30,217 bases of DNA. Source: an uncultured Lachnospiraceae bacterium (GTDB lineage: Bacteria; Bacillota; Clostridia; Lachnospirales; Lachnospiraceae). Below, one piece after another: positions 1-8,558 of this stretch. The stretch's first letter is position 1, and the number at the start of each line of letters is the position of its first letter. The position numbers and the translations under genes were made by a program. The stretch covers positions 35,826 to 66,042 of the forward strand of contig CAJTZH010000004.1 in NCBI GenBank assembly GCA_910584325.1, written 5' to 3'. The notes beneath the pieces are model-generated. The model did no database searches and was not told the origin of the DNA. It saw only the letters and a list, made by a program, of their open reading frames with translations.

Positions 1-466
1 AGAACATTATTATGAAAATAAAAGCGGCATGGGAGGAATGATCTGCTTACCGGAAGAACTGTGGAATATAGAGTTTGAAGTAAAGAATGAAAATATTGTG
101 GATACAGAAGCGCCGGTAGTAAGAGGAATTGAATTGGCAAAGACAGAGGTGGAGGCACCCGGGACGGTAGAGGTGACAGCAGATTTATATGATGAGGTGT
201 CAGGGGTAAGCTATGCAAGTATTTCTTTTAAAGATAAGGAAACACAAAAAATGGTATCTTGCCAGTTATCAAAAGTGCACTATGATGAGAATCACAATTT
301 AGTAGAGTATGAGGATGGGAGATGGCATGGAGAATTGCGGATTGACCAGTATTGTCCAAGTGGGAAATATATAATATATTATGTATACCTTGTTGATAAT
401 GCAGGAAATTCAGAACATTATTATGAAAATAAAAGCGGCATGGGAGGAATGATCTGCTTACCGGAA
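1..466 (+). repeat. Tandem domain repeat, 411-bp period
   Basis: Bases 1-55 and 412-466 are identical and lie 411 bp apart, that is 137 codons, in the same reading frame of the surface protein. The window therefore starts at the end of one repeat unit and contains one full unit. Exact nucleotide identity suggests recent duplication or conversion, and more copies may lie upstream. Confidence 0.85.
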
Positions 467-1396
467 AAACTATGGGACCTCGGCTTTAGCGTTTTCAACG
501 ACGACATGGGCGCGGTAGTTTTGTCAGGAACGACAAACCCGAATCTGGTTGACGACATCAAAAACGCGTCGGAAGACGCGGTTATCGCCATTGACTACAC
601 GCAGAACAGCAACTTGAATAAAGATGTATTTGACGCCATTGCAGGCACCGATAAAAAAATAGCGCTTTTGTCAGAGGGCGTTCAATGGGAATTTAACGGA
701 AAAGACATTGTCAATGATATCAAAGAAATAGATTTAAAGGTAGACGTTTCTCCACTGCCGCAGGTCAACACGCAGACCGGCAATGAGATAGAACAGATTA
801 CAAAGGAGCAGCCGTCTGTCGTACTGCATTTTCCGGAGAACGGTGTTTTGCCGGGAAAGGCGAAAATACGGGTTAAGGCGGATTATTCGTTAAGAAAATA
901 TTTGGGCGAAGAAGGGCTTTGCGTTTATTATTATGATAATACGAACAAAGTATTTGTTCCGATTGCGTCTGATTTAAAAATTACGTCCGATTATTATATC
1001 GAGTTTGAAATAGAACATTGTAGTGATTATGTTGTTACTAAAGGAGCGGTCTCTGATTTAAGCGGAGCAGCGCCGGATAGTGGAAAAGAGCCGGGCACTG
1101 GAGAAAACCCGGATAGTGGAAAGGAACCGGACACGGGAGAAAAACCGGATAGTGGAAAAGAACCGGATACGGGAGCAGCTTCGGATGATGAAAAGCAACC
1201 GGATAACGGAACGGTTTTGGACGAGGAGGAAGACGAGCAGGAGGAAGAAAATACCACGAACGCAGTCAGTGCGGCAGTGGCTCCGAATACAGGCGATGAA
1301 GCGTTGTCAGGTTTGTATTTGTTTTTGATGGCAGTGTCTGCCGCAGGGATGATGTTTGCTCTCTATCGAAGAAAAGGAGCCGATAACAATATCTGA
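2..1396 (+). CDS. Cell-wall anchored repeat surface protein, 5' partial
   Basis: The frame is open from base 2, so the N-terminus and signal peptide lie upstream of the window; the first in-frame ATG at 29 is inside a repeat and is not a start. The visible part has one complete beta-rich repeat of about 137 residues (the motif GMGGMICLPE recurs) and a middle domain ending in SDYVVTKG. A low-complexity stalk follows (about nt 1070-1250, repeated DSGKEPDTGE units), then an acidic patch. The C-terminus has the sortase-like motif APNTGD, one hydrophobic helix and a short RRK tail. This is the architecture of a wall-attached surface protein; the ligand is unknown. The repeat portion (to about nt 470) is AT-rich, whereas the following domain uses more GC-ending codons, suggesting a mosaic origin. 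A strong hairpin terminator follows. Confidence 0.8.
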   Translation, partial: EHYYENKSGMGGMICLPEELWNIEFEVKNENIVDTEAPVVRGIELAKTEVEAPGTVEVTADLYDEVSGVSYASISFKDKETQKMVSCQLSKVHYDENHNLVEYEDGRWHGELRIDQYCPSGKYIIYYVYLVDNAGNSEHYYENKSGMGGMICLPEKLWDLGFSVFNDDMGAVVLSGTTNPNLVDDIKNASEDAVIAIDYTQNSNLNKDVFDAIAGTDKKIALLSEGVQWEFNGKDIVNDIKEIDLKVDVSPLPQVNTQTGNEIEQITKEQPSVVLHFPENGVLPGKAKIRVKADYSLRKYLGEEGLCVYYYDNTNKVFVPIASDLKITSDYYIEFEIEHCSDYVVTKGAVSDLSGAAPDSGKEPGTGENPDSGKEPDTGEKPDSGKEPDTGAASDDEKQPDNGTVLDEEEDEQEEENTTNAVSAAVAPNTGDEALSGLYLFLMAVSAAGMMFALYRRKGADNNI

Positions 1397-1413
1397 TAAG
1401 TAAGTAATAAAAT

Positions 1414-1464
1414 AAAAAAGGGATGCCGTAAAATGAATTTCATTCTACGCGGCATCCCTTTTTT
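1414..1464. terminator. Bidirectional intrinsic terminator
   Basis: GGGATGCCG (1420-1428) pairs with CGGCATCCC (1450-1458), and the stem extends inward through AATGA/TCATT. It is flanked by A6 on the left and T6 on the right, so it can end both the plus-strand surface gene and the minus-strand araD gene, which converge here. Confidence 0.9.
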
Positions 1465-1476
1465 ATACCTGATTCG

Positions 1477-2175
1477 TTATTCCTTTTGTCCGTAATACGC
1501 TCCTGCTCCATGCTTTCGGAAATAGTGTTTATCCAAAAGTTCCTGCGGTGCCGGTTGTATGTCAGGATTTATCTGTTCGCTTGTAAGCGCCAGTTTTGCG
1601 ATTTCCTCTAAAACGACGGCATTGTGGACAGCTTCATGGGCGTCTTTGCCCCATGAAAACGGACCGTGGCACTGGCAGAGAACTGCCGGAACTGCCATTA
1701 CGTCCATGCCGTTCTTTTTGAGGTGGTCCGCAATCAAAAGACCAGTGTTTCGCTCATAATTTTCGCTGATTTCTTCTCTGGTCAGACAGCGAAGACACGG
1801 AATTTCGCCGTAAAAATAATCCGCGTGCGTCGTTCCGTAACAGGGAATATTTCTTCCTGCCTGCGCCCAGGCGGTTGCCCACGAAGAATGGGTATGTACG
1901 ATGCCGCCGATTGCGGGAAACGCCCGATACAGTTCGAGGTGTGTTGCCGTGTCGGAAGACGGATTGTATGTTCCTTCGATTTTATTTCCGTCTAAATCCA
2001 TGACGACCATATCGTTTGGCGAGAGTTTTTCGTAATCGACGCCGGACGGTTTGATAACAAATAAGCCCGTTTCCCGGTCGATGCCGCTGACATTTCCCCA
2101 GGTAAACGTCACCAGTCCGTAATGAGGAAGCATCATATTCGCTTCATATACCTGTTTCTTTAATGATTCTAACAT
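1477..2175 (-). CDS. araD: L-ribulose-5-phosphate 4-epimerase
   Basis: This 232-residue class II aldolase-family epimerase converts L-ribulose-5-phosphate to D-xylulose-5-phosphate, linking L-arabinose to the pentose phosphate pathway in the cytosol. Length matches the family (about 231). Metal-site histidines are visible in HTHSSW (H94 and H96) and CHGPF (H170), close to H95, H97 and H171 of the E. coli enzyme, and SSDTATH near residues 73-79 forms part of the active site. The ATG at 2175 follows a modest AAAGGCAGG site and a minimal ATGTAA start-stop. It lies 71 bp downstream of the FGGY kinase on the same strand and is probably cotranscribed with it. No araA isomerase is in the window. UlaF/SgbE-type paralogues catalyse the same reaction, so the arabinose assignment rests partly on the neighbouring kinase. 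Confidence 0.9.
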   Translation of the reverse strand: MLESLKKQVYEANMMLPHYGLVTFTWGNVSGIDRETGLFVIKPSGVDYEKLSPNDMVVMDLDGNKIEGTYNPSSDTATHLELYRAFPAIGGIVHTHSSWATAWAQAGRNIPCYGTTHADYFYGEIPCLRCLTREEISENYERNTGLLIADHLKKNGMDVMAVPAVLCQCHGPFSWGKDAHEAVHNAVVLEEIAKLALTSEQINPDIQPAPQELLDKHYFRKHGAGAYYGQKE

Positions 2176-2246
2176 TTACATAAACCTGCCTTTCTGACCG
2201 TGCCAGTAATGAAAACTGATATCTGACGGCAATCTATTTCGGAAAC

Positions 2247-3869
2247 TTATATATTTTCTACGGCTGCGTGCTCAATCGACAGTCCTTTTTTGTAGCGTTC
2301 GATAAAACGGTCAAATCCTTCTACGTCGGCTGGCTTTGGCGAAAGTTCCTCGCCGGACTGTGCCGCGAAAACGTGCTTTGTGAGATAATCTTCCAAGGTT
2401 TCATTGTCGTTTTTATGTATCATGTAAGAAGCGAGAAGCGCAATTCCCCATGCGCCGCCTTCGCCTGCCGTTTCCAGAATGGAGACTGGAGCGTTCATGG
2501 CTGCGGCAAGAATTTGCTGTCCTACGCCTTTTGTTTTAAATAATCCGCCGTGTCCGAAAATCTGCGTAACCTTCACGCTTTCTTCTTTTAAAAGGATATC
2601 CAGTCCGATTTTTAGTGTGGCAAATGCGGAAAACAGATGCATGCGCATAAAGTTCGCAAGCGTAAAATTGCTTTTCGGAGTGCGGACAAATAACGGTCTG
2701 CCTTCTGCAAAACCCGTGACCGGTTCGCCGGAAAAATAGTTGTAACCAAGCAATCCTCCACAGTCCGCGTTGCCCTCTAAAGCCTTAGAAAAAAGCACTT
2801 CAAACAATTTGTCCGTGTCCGCTTTGATGCCGAAGCTTTCAGTAAACTCCCGGAAGAGTCCGACCCATGCGTTTAAGTCGGAAGTACAGTTGTTACAGTG
2901 TACCATGCCGACAAGACTCCCGGCAGGCGTTGTCACAAGGTCGATTTCCGGATAGACTTTTGAAAGTTCTTTTTCCAATACAATCATGGCGAAAATGCTG
3001 GTTCCGGCGGATACATTTCCCGTACATTTCCGGACGCTGTTCGTTGCCGTCATGCCGGTGCCTGCGTCTCCTTCCGGAGGGCAGAGCGGGATTCCCGGTT
3101 GTAAATTACCGCTTACGTCCAAAAGACGGCAGCCTTCTTCGGTCAACGTGCCTGCATGTTCTCCTGCCGTTAAAATTTTTGGAAGAATGTCGGACAGCTT
3201 CCACGGATACTGCCTGTCGGCAACTAATTTGTCAAATTGAGCCATCATGCGTCTGTCGTATTGCGGTAAAGCACCGCTATTCGTATCCGCGTTCGTGTCG
3301 ATAGGAAACATGCCGGACGCTTCGCCCACGCCGATGACATTTTCTCCCGTTAATTTCTGGTGGACATATCCCGCGAGCGTCGTTATACGCGCGATATCCT
3401 TCACATGGTCCTCATCATTTAAAACAGCCTGATACAGATGCGCGATACTCCATCTCTGAGGGATATTGTATTGAAATTCTTTCGTCAGCGTTTCGGCGGC
3501 TTCTTTTGTGATAGTATTGCGCCATGTACGGAAGGGAACCAGAAGTTCGCCCTCCTTATTAAATGCCATGTAGCCGTGCATCATGCCGCTAAAACCGATA
3601 GCACCGACGGTTGTCAGCGTGATGCCGTATTTTGTTTTCACATCAGATGCCATCTTGGTGTAAGCGTCCTGAAGTCCTGCGTGGATGTCTTCAAGCGTGT
3701 AAGTCCAGATATTATTTTCCAGGCGGTTTTCCCACTCATGGCTTCCTGCGGCAATCGGGGCATTTGTTTCATCGATAAGCACCGCCTTGATTCTTGTGGA
3801 GCCAAATTCAATTCCCAGAACAGTTTTCCCTGTTTCCAAATCGGATTTTAGTTTTTCGTTATCTGTCAT
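2247..3869 (-). CDS. araB: L-ribulokinase-type FGGY carbohydrate kinase
   Basis: This 540-residue FGGY-family sugar kinase has an N-terminal ATP-binding motif (GIEFGSTRIKAVLIDE, near residues 19-34), SGMMHGYM, and a second-domain phosphate motif GNVSAGTSIF followed later by FGHGGLFKTKG. It resembles the kinase found beside araD in many Bacteroides and Lachnospiraceae genomes and differs from the classic B. subtilis AraB. Directly downstream araD makes phosphorylation of L-ribulose the most likely role. The start ATG has GAGGTG five bases upstream. It follows asnB by 54 bp, and a small hairpin in that gap may partly separate the two transcripts. A xylulokinase or other ketopentose kinase remains possible. 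Confidence 0.78.
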   Translation of the reverse strand: MTDNEKLKSDLETGKTVLGIEFGSTRIKAVLIDETNAPIAAGSHEWENRLENNIWTYTLEDIHAGLQDAYTKMASDVKTKYGITLTTVGAIGFSGMMHGYMAFNKEGELLVPFRTWRNTITKEAAETLTKEFQYNIPQRWSIAHLYQAVLNDEDHVKDIARITTLAGYVHQKLTGENVIGVGEASGMFPIDTNADTNSGALPQYDRRMMAQFDKLVADRQYPWKLSDILPKILTAGEHAGTLTEEGCRLLDVSGNLQPGIPLCPPEGDAGTGMTATNSVRKCTGNVSAGTSIFAMIVLEKELSKVYPEIDLVTTPAGSLVGMVHCNNCTSDLNAWVGLFREFTESFGIKADTDKLFEVLFSKALEGNADCGGLLGYNYFSGEPVTGFAEGRPLFVRTPKSNFTLANFMRMHLFSAFATLKIGLDILLKEESVKVTQIFGHGGLFKTKGVGQQILAAAMNAPVSILETAGEGGAWGIALLASYMIHKNDNETLEDYLTKHVFAAQSGEELSPKPADVEGFDRFIERYKKGLSIEHAAVENI

Positions 3870-3895
3870 AAAAACACCTCGCTTCTATCAAATTT

Positions 3896-3914
3896 GAAAC
3901 CCTGAAGCGGTTTC
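3896..3914 (-). other. Small hairpin between asnB and the FGGY kinase
   Basis: GAAACC (3896-3901) and GGTTTC (3909-3914) form a perfect 6-bp stem with a 7-nt loop in the 54-bp gap. There is no proper U-tract, so it may be a weak terminator or an RNA-processing hairpin. Confidence 0.4.
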
Positions 3915-3923
3915 TCAAAATCA

Positions 3924-5768
3924 TTATGCTGTTTCCTTTGCTTCTTCCTCAAAAAATTTCCTGTACCACACGAGGAACATATAAATTGTCCAGACTTTAC
4001 GGCTGTTGTCCTCTTTGCCTGCCTTGTGCCTGTCTAAAAACTTTACAATTTCGTTTACGTTAAAAAACTTCGCGGCAGCCTCGCTTGTAAATGCTTCTTT
4101 TACAATGTTGTAATATTTGTCTTCCTTTAACCATACGCGGATTGGTACGGGGAAACCGAGTTTTTTCTTTTCGGCGACCATATCGGGAAGATAACGGTGC
4201 GCGGCAGTACGCATAGCGACTTTCGTCTGTTTGTCCACAATTTTATATTTGGTTGGAATCGTTCTTGCAACATCGAATACTTCTTTGTCAAGGAACGGAA
4301 CACGCACCTCAAGAGAATGCGCCATACTCATTTTGTCGGCTTTTAGTAAAATGTCGCCAATCAGCCAGAAATGAATATCAATATACTGCATTTTCGTGAC
4401 GTCATCCTTATCGGAAACCTTGTCATAAAACGGTTTTGTCAAATCCATGTGGTGATAGTTTCCGGTAGGTTTTTTTAAAATGTTACTGCGTTCTTTTTCA
4501 CTGAACATAAACGCGTTTCCGATGAACCGCTCCTCCACGTCCTTGCTTGCGCGGATTAAGAAATTCTTTCCCTTAAATTTAAACGGAAGGGCGCCCGCGA
4601 TGCCGGCAAGACATTTGCGCAGCGGCTTCGGGAGCTTCTGTATCTTTGCAAGGGAGAACGGCTCATGGTAAATGTTGTAGCCGCCGAAAAATTCGTCCGC
4701 GCCTTCGCCCGACAGCGAAACTTTTACATGCTTTGCCGCCGTCTGGCTGACAAAGTAGAGCGCCACGGCGGACGGGTCCGCTAACGGCTCGTCCATATGG
4801 TACTGGATGGTCGGGAGAATGTCCCAGTATTCTTCGGTTGTGATTAACTTGCTGTAATTGTCGATTTCTATTTTCTCGGAGAGCGATTTGGCATAATCAA
4901 TCTCATTATATTTTTCATAGTCAAAACCTACGGTAAATGTCTTGTCGCCGTGGAAACTTGCGGCAACGTAGCTTGAATCCACGCCGCTTGACAAGAAAGA
5001 ACCCACCTCAACGTCGCTGATTTTATGGCTTTTGATGGAATCCTGAAAGACATCGTCGATTTTGTCCACAAGCGTATCCATGGAAACATTGTCGTCTGCT
5101 TCAAATTTTGGTTCCCAGTAGCGCGTGATTTCCATTTTGCCGTCTTTAAAAATAAAATAGTGCGCCGGCATTAATTTATAAATTCCCTTAAAAAATGTCT
5201 CTTCCAGAACGGAATACTGGAATGTCAGGTAATTTTCAAGAGCGGTTTCGTTCATTTCCTTATGGTAAAGCGGGTATTCGAGAATACTCTTGATTTCGGA
5301 GCCATATACCAGACTGCCGTTGATGTTGGCATAGTAGAACGGCTTAATGCCGAAATAATCCCTTGCGCCAAACAGCGTTTCGGTATTGCTGTCATAAATG
5401 ACAAACGCGAACATGCCGCGGAGCCTGTTCATCATTTCCGGACCGTATTCCTCATAGGCATGAATCAACACTTCCGTATCGGCATTATTGGAAAAAACGT
5501 GTCCCTTTGCGGTCAGTTCTTCACGAAGCATCTGATGATTATAGATTTCACCGTTAAATGTAATGACAATCGTCTGATCTTCATTATACATCGGCTGACT
5601 GCCAAAATCCAAATCAATAATACTGAGGCGGCGAAACCCCATAGCGACTTTCTTGTCGATATGCTGTCCCGCGCTGTCGGGACCGCGATGGATAATTTTA
5701 TTCATCATATTGGTAAGACAAGTCTCCTTGTCGTCTAAATCACCTGTAAAACCACAAAAACCACACAT
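3924..5768 (-). CDS. asnB: Asparagine synthase (glutamine-hydrolysing)
   Basis: This 614-residue class B asparagine synthetase makes asparagine from aspartate, glutamine and ATP. The N-terminus MCGFCGF supplies the Cys2 nucleophile of the type II glutaminase domain (about residues 1-200), with FNGEIYNH typical of that fold. The synthetase domain follows with the PPi-loop SSGVDSS near residue 255 and SGEGADEFFGGY. Its length is normal for the long bacterial AsnB. The ATG at 5768 follows GGAGG by five bases. It is the first gene of a minus-strand run with the FGGY kinase and araD; nothing about the enzyme requires those neighbours. A sigma-A promoter and a leader hairpin lie upstream. Confidence 0.95.
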   Translation of the reverse strand: MCGFCGFTGDLDDKETCLTNMMNKIIHRGPDSAGQHIDKKVAMGFRRLSIIDLDFGSQPMYNEDQTIVITFNGEIYNHQMLREELTAKGHVFSNNADTEVLIHAYEEYGPEMMNRLRGMFAFVIYDSNTETLFGARDYFGIKPFYYANINGSLVYGSEIKSILEYPLYHKEMNETALENYLTFQYSVLEETFFKGIYKLMPAHYFIFKDGKMEITRYWEPKFEADDNVSMDTLVDKIDDVFQDSIKSHKISDVEVGSFLSSGVDSSYVAASFHGDKTFTVGFDYEKYNEIDYAKSLSEKIEIDNYSKLITTEEYWDILPTIQYHMDEPLADPSAVALYFVSQTAAKHVKVSLSGEGADEFFGGYNIYHEPFSLAKIQKLPKPLRKCLAGIAGALPFKFKGKNFLIRASKDVEERFIGNAFMFSEKERSNILKKPTGNYHHMDLTKPFYDKVSDKDDVTKMQYIDIHFWLIGDILLKADKMSMAHSLEVRVPFLDKEVFDVARTIPTKYKIVDKQTKVAMRTAAHRYLPDMVAEKKKLGFPVPIRVWLKEDKYYNIVKEAFTSEAAAKFFNVNEIVKFLDRHKAGKEDNSRKVWTIYMFLVWYRKFFEEEAKETA

Positions 5769-5798
5769 AATTTCCTCCGTACTGTCTGTCTATGATGT

Positions 5799-5825
5799 TC
5801 CCGGAAAAACGCCTGCGTTCCGGGA
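5799..5825 (-). promoter_or_regulatory. Hairpin in the asnB 5' leader
   Basis: TCCCGGAA (5799-5806) and TTCCGGGA (5818-5825) form a perfect 8-bp stem in the untranslated leader between the asnB promoter and start. It lacks a U-tract and no T-box features are visible, so it is more likely an mRNA-stability or translation element than a terminator. Confidence 0.4.
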
Positions 5826-5854
5826 CAATGTTATTCTTTACCATAACTCTAAAA

Positions 5855-5883
5855 ATTATATCAAATTGGCGGGGGAAACTCAA
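5855..5883 (-). promoter_or_regulatory. Sigma-A promoter for asnB
   Basis: On the minus strand TTGAGT (5883-5878) is followed after 17 nt by a perfect TATAAT (5860-5855), giving an asnB leader of roughly 80 nt. Confidence 0.7.
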
Positions 5884-5939
5884 GGGGTTTTGCGTATGTA
5901 TCATTTATGTACGGTTTGTAAAGAAAAATGAAAATTACC

Positions 5940-5968
5940 TTGCTATTTTCCATTTTTTCATATATTAT
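5940..5968 (+). promoter_or_regulatory. Sigma-A promoter for the LRR surface protein
   Basis: TTGCTA (5940-5945), a 17-nt spacer and TATTAT (5963-5968) lie about 58 bp before the start codon. The promoter is divergent from that of asnB. Confidence 0.6.
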
Positions 5969-6025
5969 AAAATTTGGTAATAGTTTGTTCATAAAATTTC
6001 ATTACATAATAGAAGGAGAGACAAG

Positions 6026-7993
6026 ATGAATACAAGGAAAAGGATTTTTTCCGCTATACTGGCGCTGACCCTTATTGCGGGTTCGCTGCTGCTGTGGACA
6101 CAGGAGAAAGTTTTTGCAGCAGAACAGGCGTTTACGTTTACTGAAGAGACATCTTATGCGGTACTGAAGGAGGGACTTAGTAGTAATGAGAGTTTGGGCG
6201 CAGTAAAGTTCAATGATGATACAAAAACAATTTCTATTGATTTTCAGCAGATTCGTTTTTTTACACTTGATTTTAGATTTTCAAAAAATGTGTTGACTGA
6301 AGAAGCGCAGGATTTTATCAATTCATTATTTTCAGAGGCTGTGAATTTGCAGTCGGTAAAATTAAATAGAGTGAATTTGGGAAAGATTGATTTTTCAAAC
6401 CTTGATAATAAAGCATACTTAGAACGTTTCGAGGTAATTGATTGTGAACTTCAGAATATTCCTGATATTAGTCTGCCATACCTCAGGTTTATGGATATGT
6501 CAGATAATGATTTATCCGCTGCCGATGCATGCGCGGGACTTACGGGCACAAATTATCCGCAATTGACAGACTTGACTTTGTTTAATTGTAAACTTACCGA
6601 AATTCCTGATGCCAGTTTGTCAAAGCTTAGCATTCTTATCATATCAGGGAATGATTTTTCCGGCGGCAATGCATGTAATCACCTTAACAGTACTAATTTT
6701 CCGGTATTGGAAGCGGTATACCTTGATAAATGTATGATATCAGATGTTGGAGGTCTTTCAAATATTGGTTCAACCCTGACAGCACTGTCTTTAGGAAGAA
6801 ACTATCTTACAAACGATTCGCTGGACAGTCTGATTGGCATGAGAGATAAGTTTCCGAATTTACGGGTGTTGAATCTGGGAGGTAAGGTTCGTGAAGGAAG
6901 TGGTATGATTGCGGATTCGGGTGCAAGCAATACGAATACATTTACCGATACACAAAAGCTGGCATCGCTTTTGACGACATTTCCGAATATTAAAAATATG
7001 GATTTATCGAATCTTAGGATTACCTCTTTGCAGGATTTTTCTGGTGTAGGGGACGATATTACTCTGTATTTTAACAGAAATAAGATTATTGATTTTGCAG
7101 GTCTTGAAAATAGAGCACATATTTATTTTGACTGGCAGTCGATTACGACTCCGGAAAAATTCTCTCCGGGACAGGAAGGTGAGCTTCCTGAATTACTGAA
7201 AAGAATTCTTGACCCAAGTGACGTACTAAAGGGAAATATGACTTATTATAACTGTAAATTATCTGATGATGGGACAAAGCTTATTATTAACCCGAATGTA
7301 GGCGGCGCGAGTATTAAGGTGACAAGCGGAAAACTGAGTAATTCAACCATTACGATTCAGTTAAAGAAAATTCCGTCTTATACTATTCCGCGTGGTTTGA
7401 CAGCGACTGTAGGAGATACGCTTGCGAAAGTAACGCTGCCGGAGGGCTTTACATGGAAGGATGCGGCGCAGGATGTTGGCGCGGAGGGAACAAATACATT
7501 TGAGGCGGTTTATACACCGCAGGATACGGACGAGTATGCGACTATCAGCGTGTATATTCCGGTAAAAGTTACGAACCCGGATAAGCCGACGGAACCAGCA
7601 ACAGAGCCGGATAAGCCGACCGAGTCACCAACAGAACCGGATAAGCCGACAGAATCACCAACAGAACCGGATAAGCCGACCGAGTCACCAACAGAACCGA
7701 CTAAGCCGACGGAGTCAGCAACGGAACCGACTAATCCAGTGGAGCCGACCAAGCCGACTGAGGCTGCAACAGAACCGACTAATCCGGTAGAAACGACCGC
7801 ATCTGAAGTTTTGACTGAGGCACCGTCAGACGAGTATGACGCTGACGCAGAAGAGGATGAGACGGAGGCTGTTGTTGCAGCTTCTTCTGTAAAGACTTCC
7901 GATACGTCGCCGATTGTTCCGGTTATGGTTTTACTTTTTGTTTCCGGGATGGTATTGTGTATCACAGTCTTGAATAAGAAAAAAACAATGTAA
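6026..7993 (+). CDS. Leucine-rich-repeat surface protein with repeat stalk
   Basis: This 655-residue protein starts with a signal peptide (positively charged RKR, then a hydrophobic core and AEQA cleavage region near residues 30-34). Irregular leucine-rich repeats occupy about residues 85-350 (units of the form LPYLRFMDMSDNDL and LSILIISGNDFSG), followed by a beta domain and a stalk of EPDKPTESPT decapeptides. The C-terminus has VKTSDTSPI, a hydrophobic helix and KKKTM, resembling the degenerate anchor tails common in Lachnospiraceae rather than a canonical LPXTG. It is probably an exported adhesin or interaction protein. AAGGAGAG precedes the ATG. It stands alone between its own promoter and a terminator. 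The binding partner cannot be read from sequence. Confidence 0.85.
   Translation: MNTRKRIFSAILALTLIAGSLLLWTQEKVFAAEQAFTFTEETSYAVLKEGLSSNESLGAVKFNDDTKTISIDFQQIRFFTLDFRFSKNVLTEEAQDFINSLFSEAVNLQSVKLNRVNLGKIDFSNLDNKAYLERFEVIDCELQNIPDISLPYLRFMDMSDNDLSAADACAGLTGTNYPQLTDLTLFNCKLTEIPDASLSKLSILIISGNDFSGGNACNHLNSTNFPVLEAVYLDKCMISDVGGLSNIGSTLTALSLGRNYLTNDSLDSLIGMRDKFPNLRVLNLGGKVREGSGMIADSGASNTNTFTDTQKLASLLTTFPNIKNMDLSNLRITSLQDFSGVGDDITLYFNRNKIIDFAGLENRAHIYFDWQSITTPEKFSPGQEGELPELLKRILDPSDVLKGNMTYYNCKLSDDGTKLIINPNVGGASIKVTSGKLSNSTITIQLKKIPSYTIPRGLTATVGDTLAKVTLPEGFTWKDAAQDVGAEGTNTFEAVYTPQDTDEYATISVYIPVKVTNPDKPTEPATEPDKPTESPTEPDKPTESPTEPDKPTESPTEPTKPTESATEPTNPVEPTKPTEAATEPTNPVETTASEVLTEAPSDEYDADAEEDETEAVVAASSVKTSDTSPIVPVMVLLFVSGMVLCITVLNKKKTM
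7575..7795 (+). repeat. 30-bp tandem repeats coding a Thr/Pro/Glu stalk
   Basis: CCGGATAAGCCGAC-type units begin at 7577, 7607, 7637 and 7667 and continue as CCGACTAAGCC variants at 7697 and 7727. The 30-bp period encodes ten-residue EPDKPTESPT units. Such repeats often vary in number between strains. Confidence 0.85.
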
Positions 7994-7995
7994 TA

Positions 7996-8046
7996 AAAAG
8001 AGAGGATATTCTTTGGTTATGATAACTTTAGGATATCCTCTCTTTT
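7996..8046. terminator. Bidirectional intrinsic terminator
   Basis: AAAAGAGAGGATAT (7996-8009) pairs with ATATCCTCTCTTTT (8033-8046), with a smaller inner TTATGATAA hairpin. A and T runs on either side fit termination of both the LRR gene and the converging DUF4358 gene. Confidence 0.85.
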
Positions 8047-8080
8047 ATCTGATAGGAAATTGTTTTGCGGATTCTTGGTG

Positions 8081-8548
8081 TTATTCAAAAAATTTCTTAA
8101 TCATGTCTTCCATATTGCTGTCCGTACAGACACATATCACCAGATAATGCCCGTAGGTTTTGATTACGGCGCTATCCAGTTTTGGGAGTTCTTTTGGAAG
8201 ATAGCCGGCAAAGCTTTCTTTTTGCGCGTCTATTCTTGCCTGTGCAGATTTAACAGCCCCTTTCGCGTCGTCTTCATTTTCAAATTCAAATAGAGCGAGT
8301 TCGTCTGCTGTTGCGCCGCTGCCGGTATAGAGGCAGACGGCGGACGCGTTGCTTATGTCATATAGTTTTAGGGCAAATTTATTGTCGACACGGTTCAGTT
8401 GTTCTTCAAATGAACTGCTTTTTGCGAGTTCACTTGCTACAGTTTCTAAATCAACGTCATTTTTGGGTGCAGCTGTTTCTGGACCGCAGGATGGGAGAAA
8501 TAGAAGCAATGCTATTAGGAACGGTGCAAATATATTTTTCTTCATCAT
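8081..8548 (-). CDS. DUF4358-type lipoprotein
   Basis: This 155-residue protein has a lipoprotein signal: MMKK, a hydrophobic core and lipobox LPSC with the acylated Cys at residue 21. The rest resembles the DUF4358 family of small Firmicute lipoproteins: a mixed alpha/beta domain containing YDISNASAVCLYTGSGATADELALFEF and a C-terminal alternation of strand and helix. AGGAGATAAAAA precedes the start. It lies 10 bp downstream of the SGNH hydrolase gene, so the two form an operon. DUF4358 genes often sit beside SGNH or MBOAT genes in Lachnospiraceae, which suggests a role in modifying exported polymers, but the biochemical function is not known. Confidence 0.8.
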   Translation of the reverse strand: MMKKNIFAPFLIALLLFLPSCGPETAAPKNDVDLETVASELAKSSSFEEQLNRVDNKFALKLYDISNASAVCLYTGSGATADELALFEFENEDDAKGAVKSAQARIDAQKESFAGYLPKELPKLDSAVIKTYGHYLVICVCTDSNMEDMIKKFFE

Positions 8549-8558
8549 TTTTTATCTC

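Noticed and set aside
1027..1257. Minus-strand frame opposite the surface protein stalk
   Set aside because: It is the Ser-rich mirror of the repeated stalk codons and has no ribosome site.
5799..5825. asnB leader as a T-box riboswitch
   Set aside because: Only one short hairpin is present, with no T-box sequence, specifier loop or terminator.
7575..7795. CRISPR-like array
   Set aside because: The repeats are contiguous coding repeats in one frame with no unique spacers.
7510..7965. Minus-strand 151-residue frame opposite the LRR stalk
   Set aside because: It is a repetitive Gly/Ser/Val shadow of the 30-bp repeats, without a start signal.
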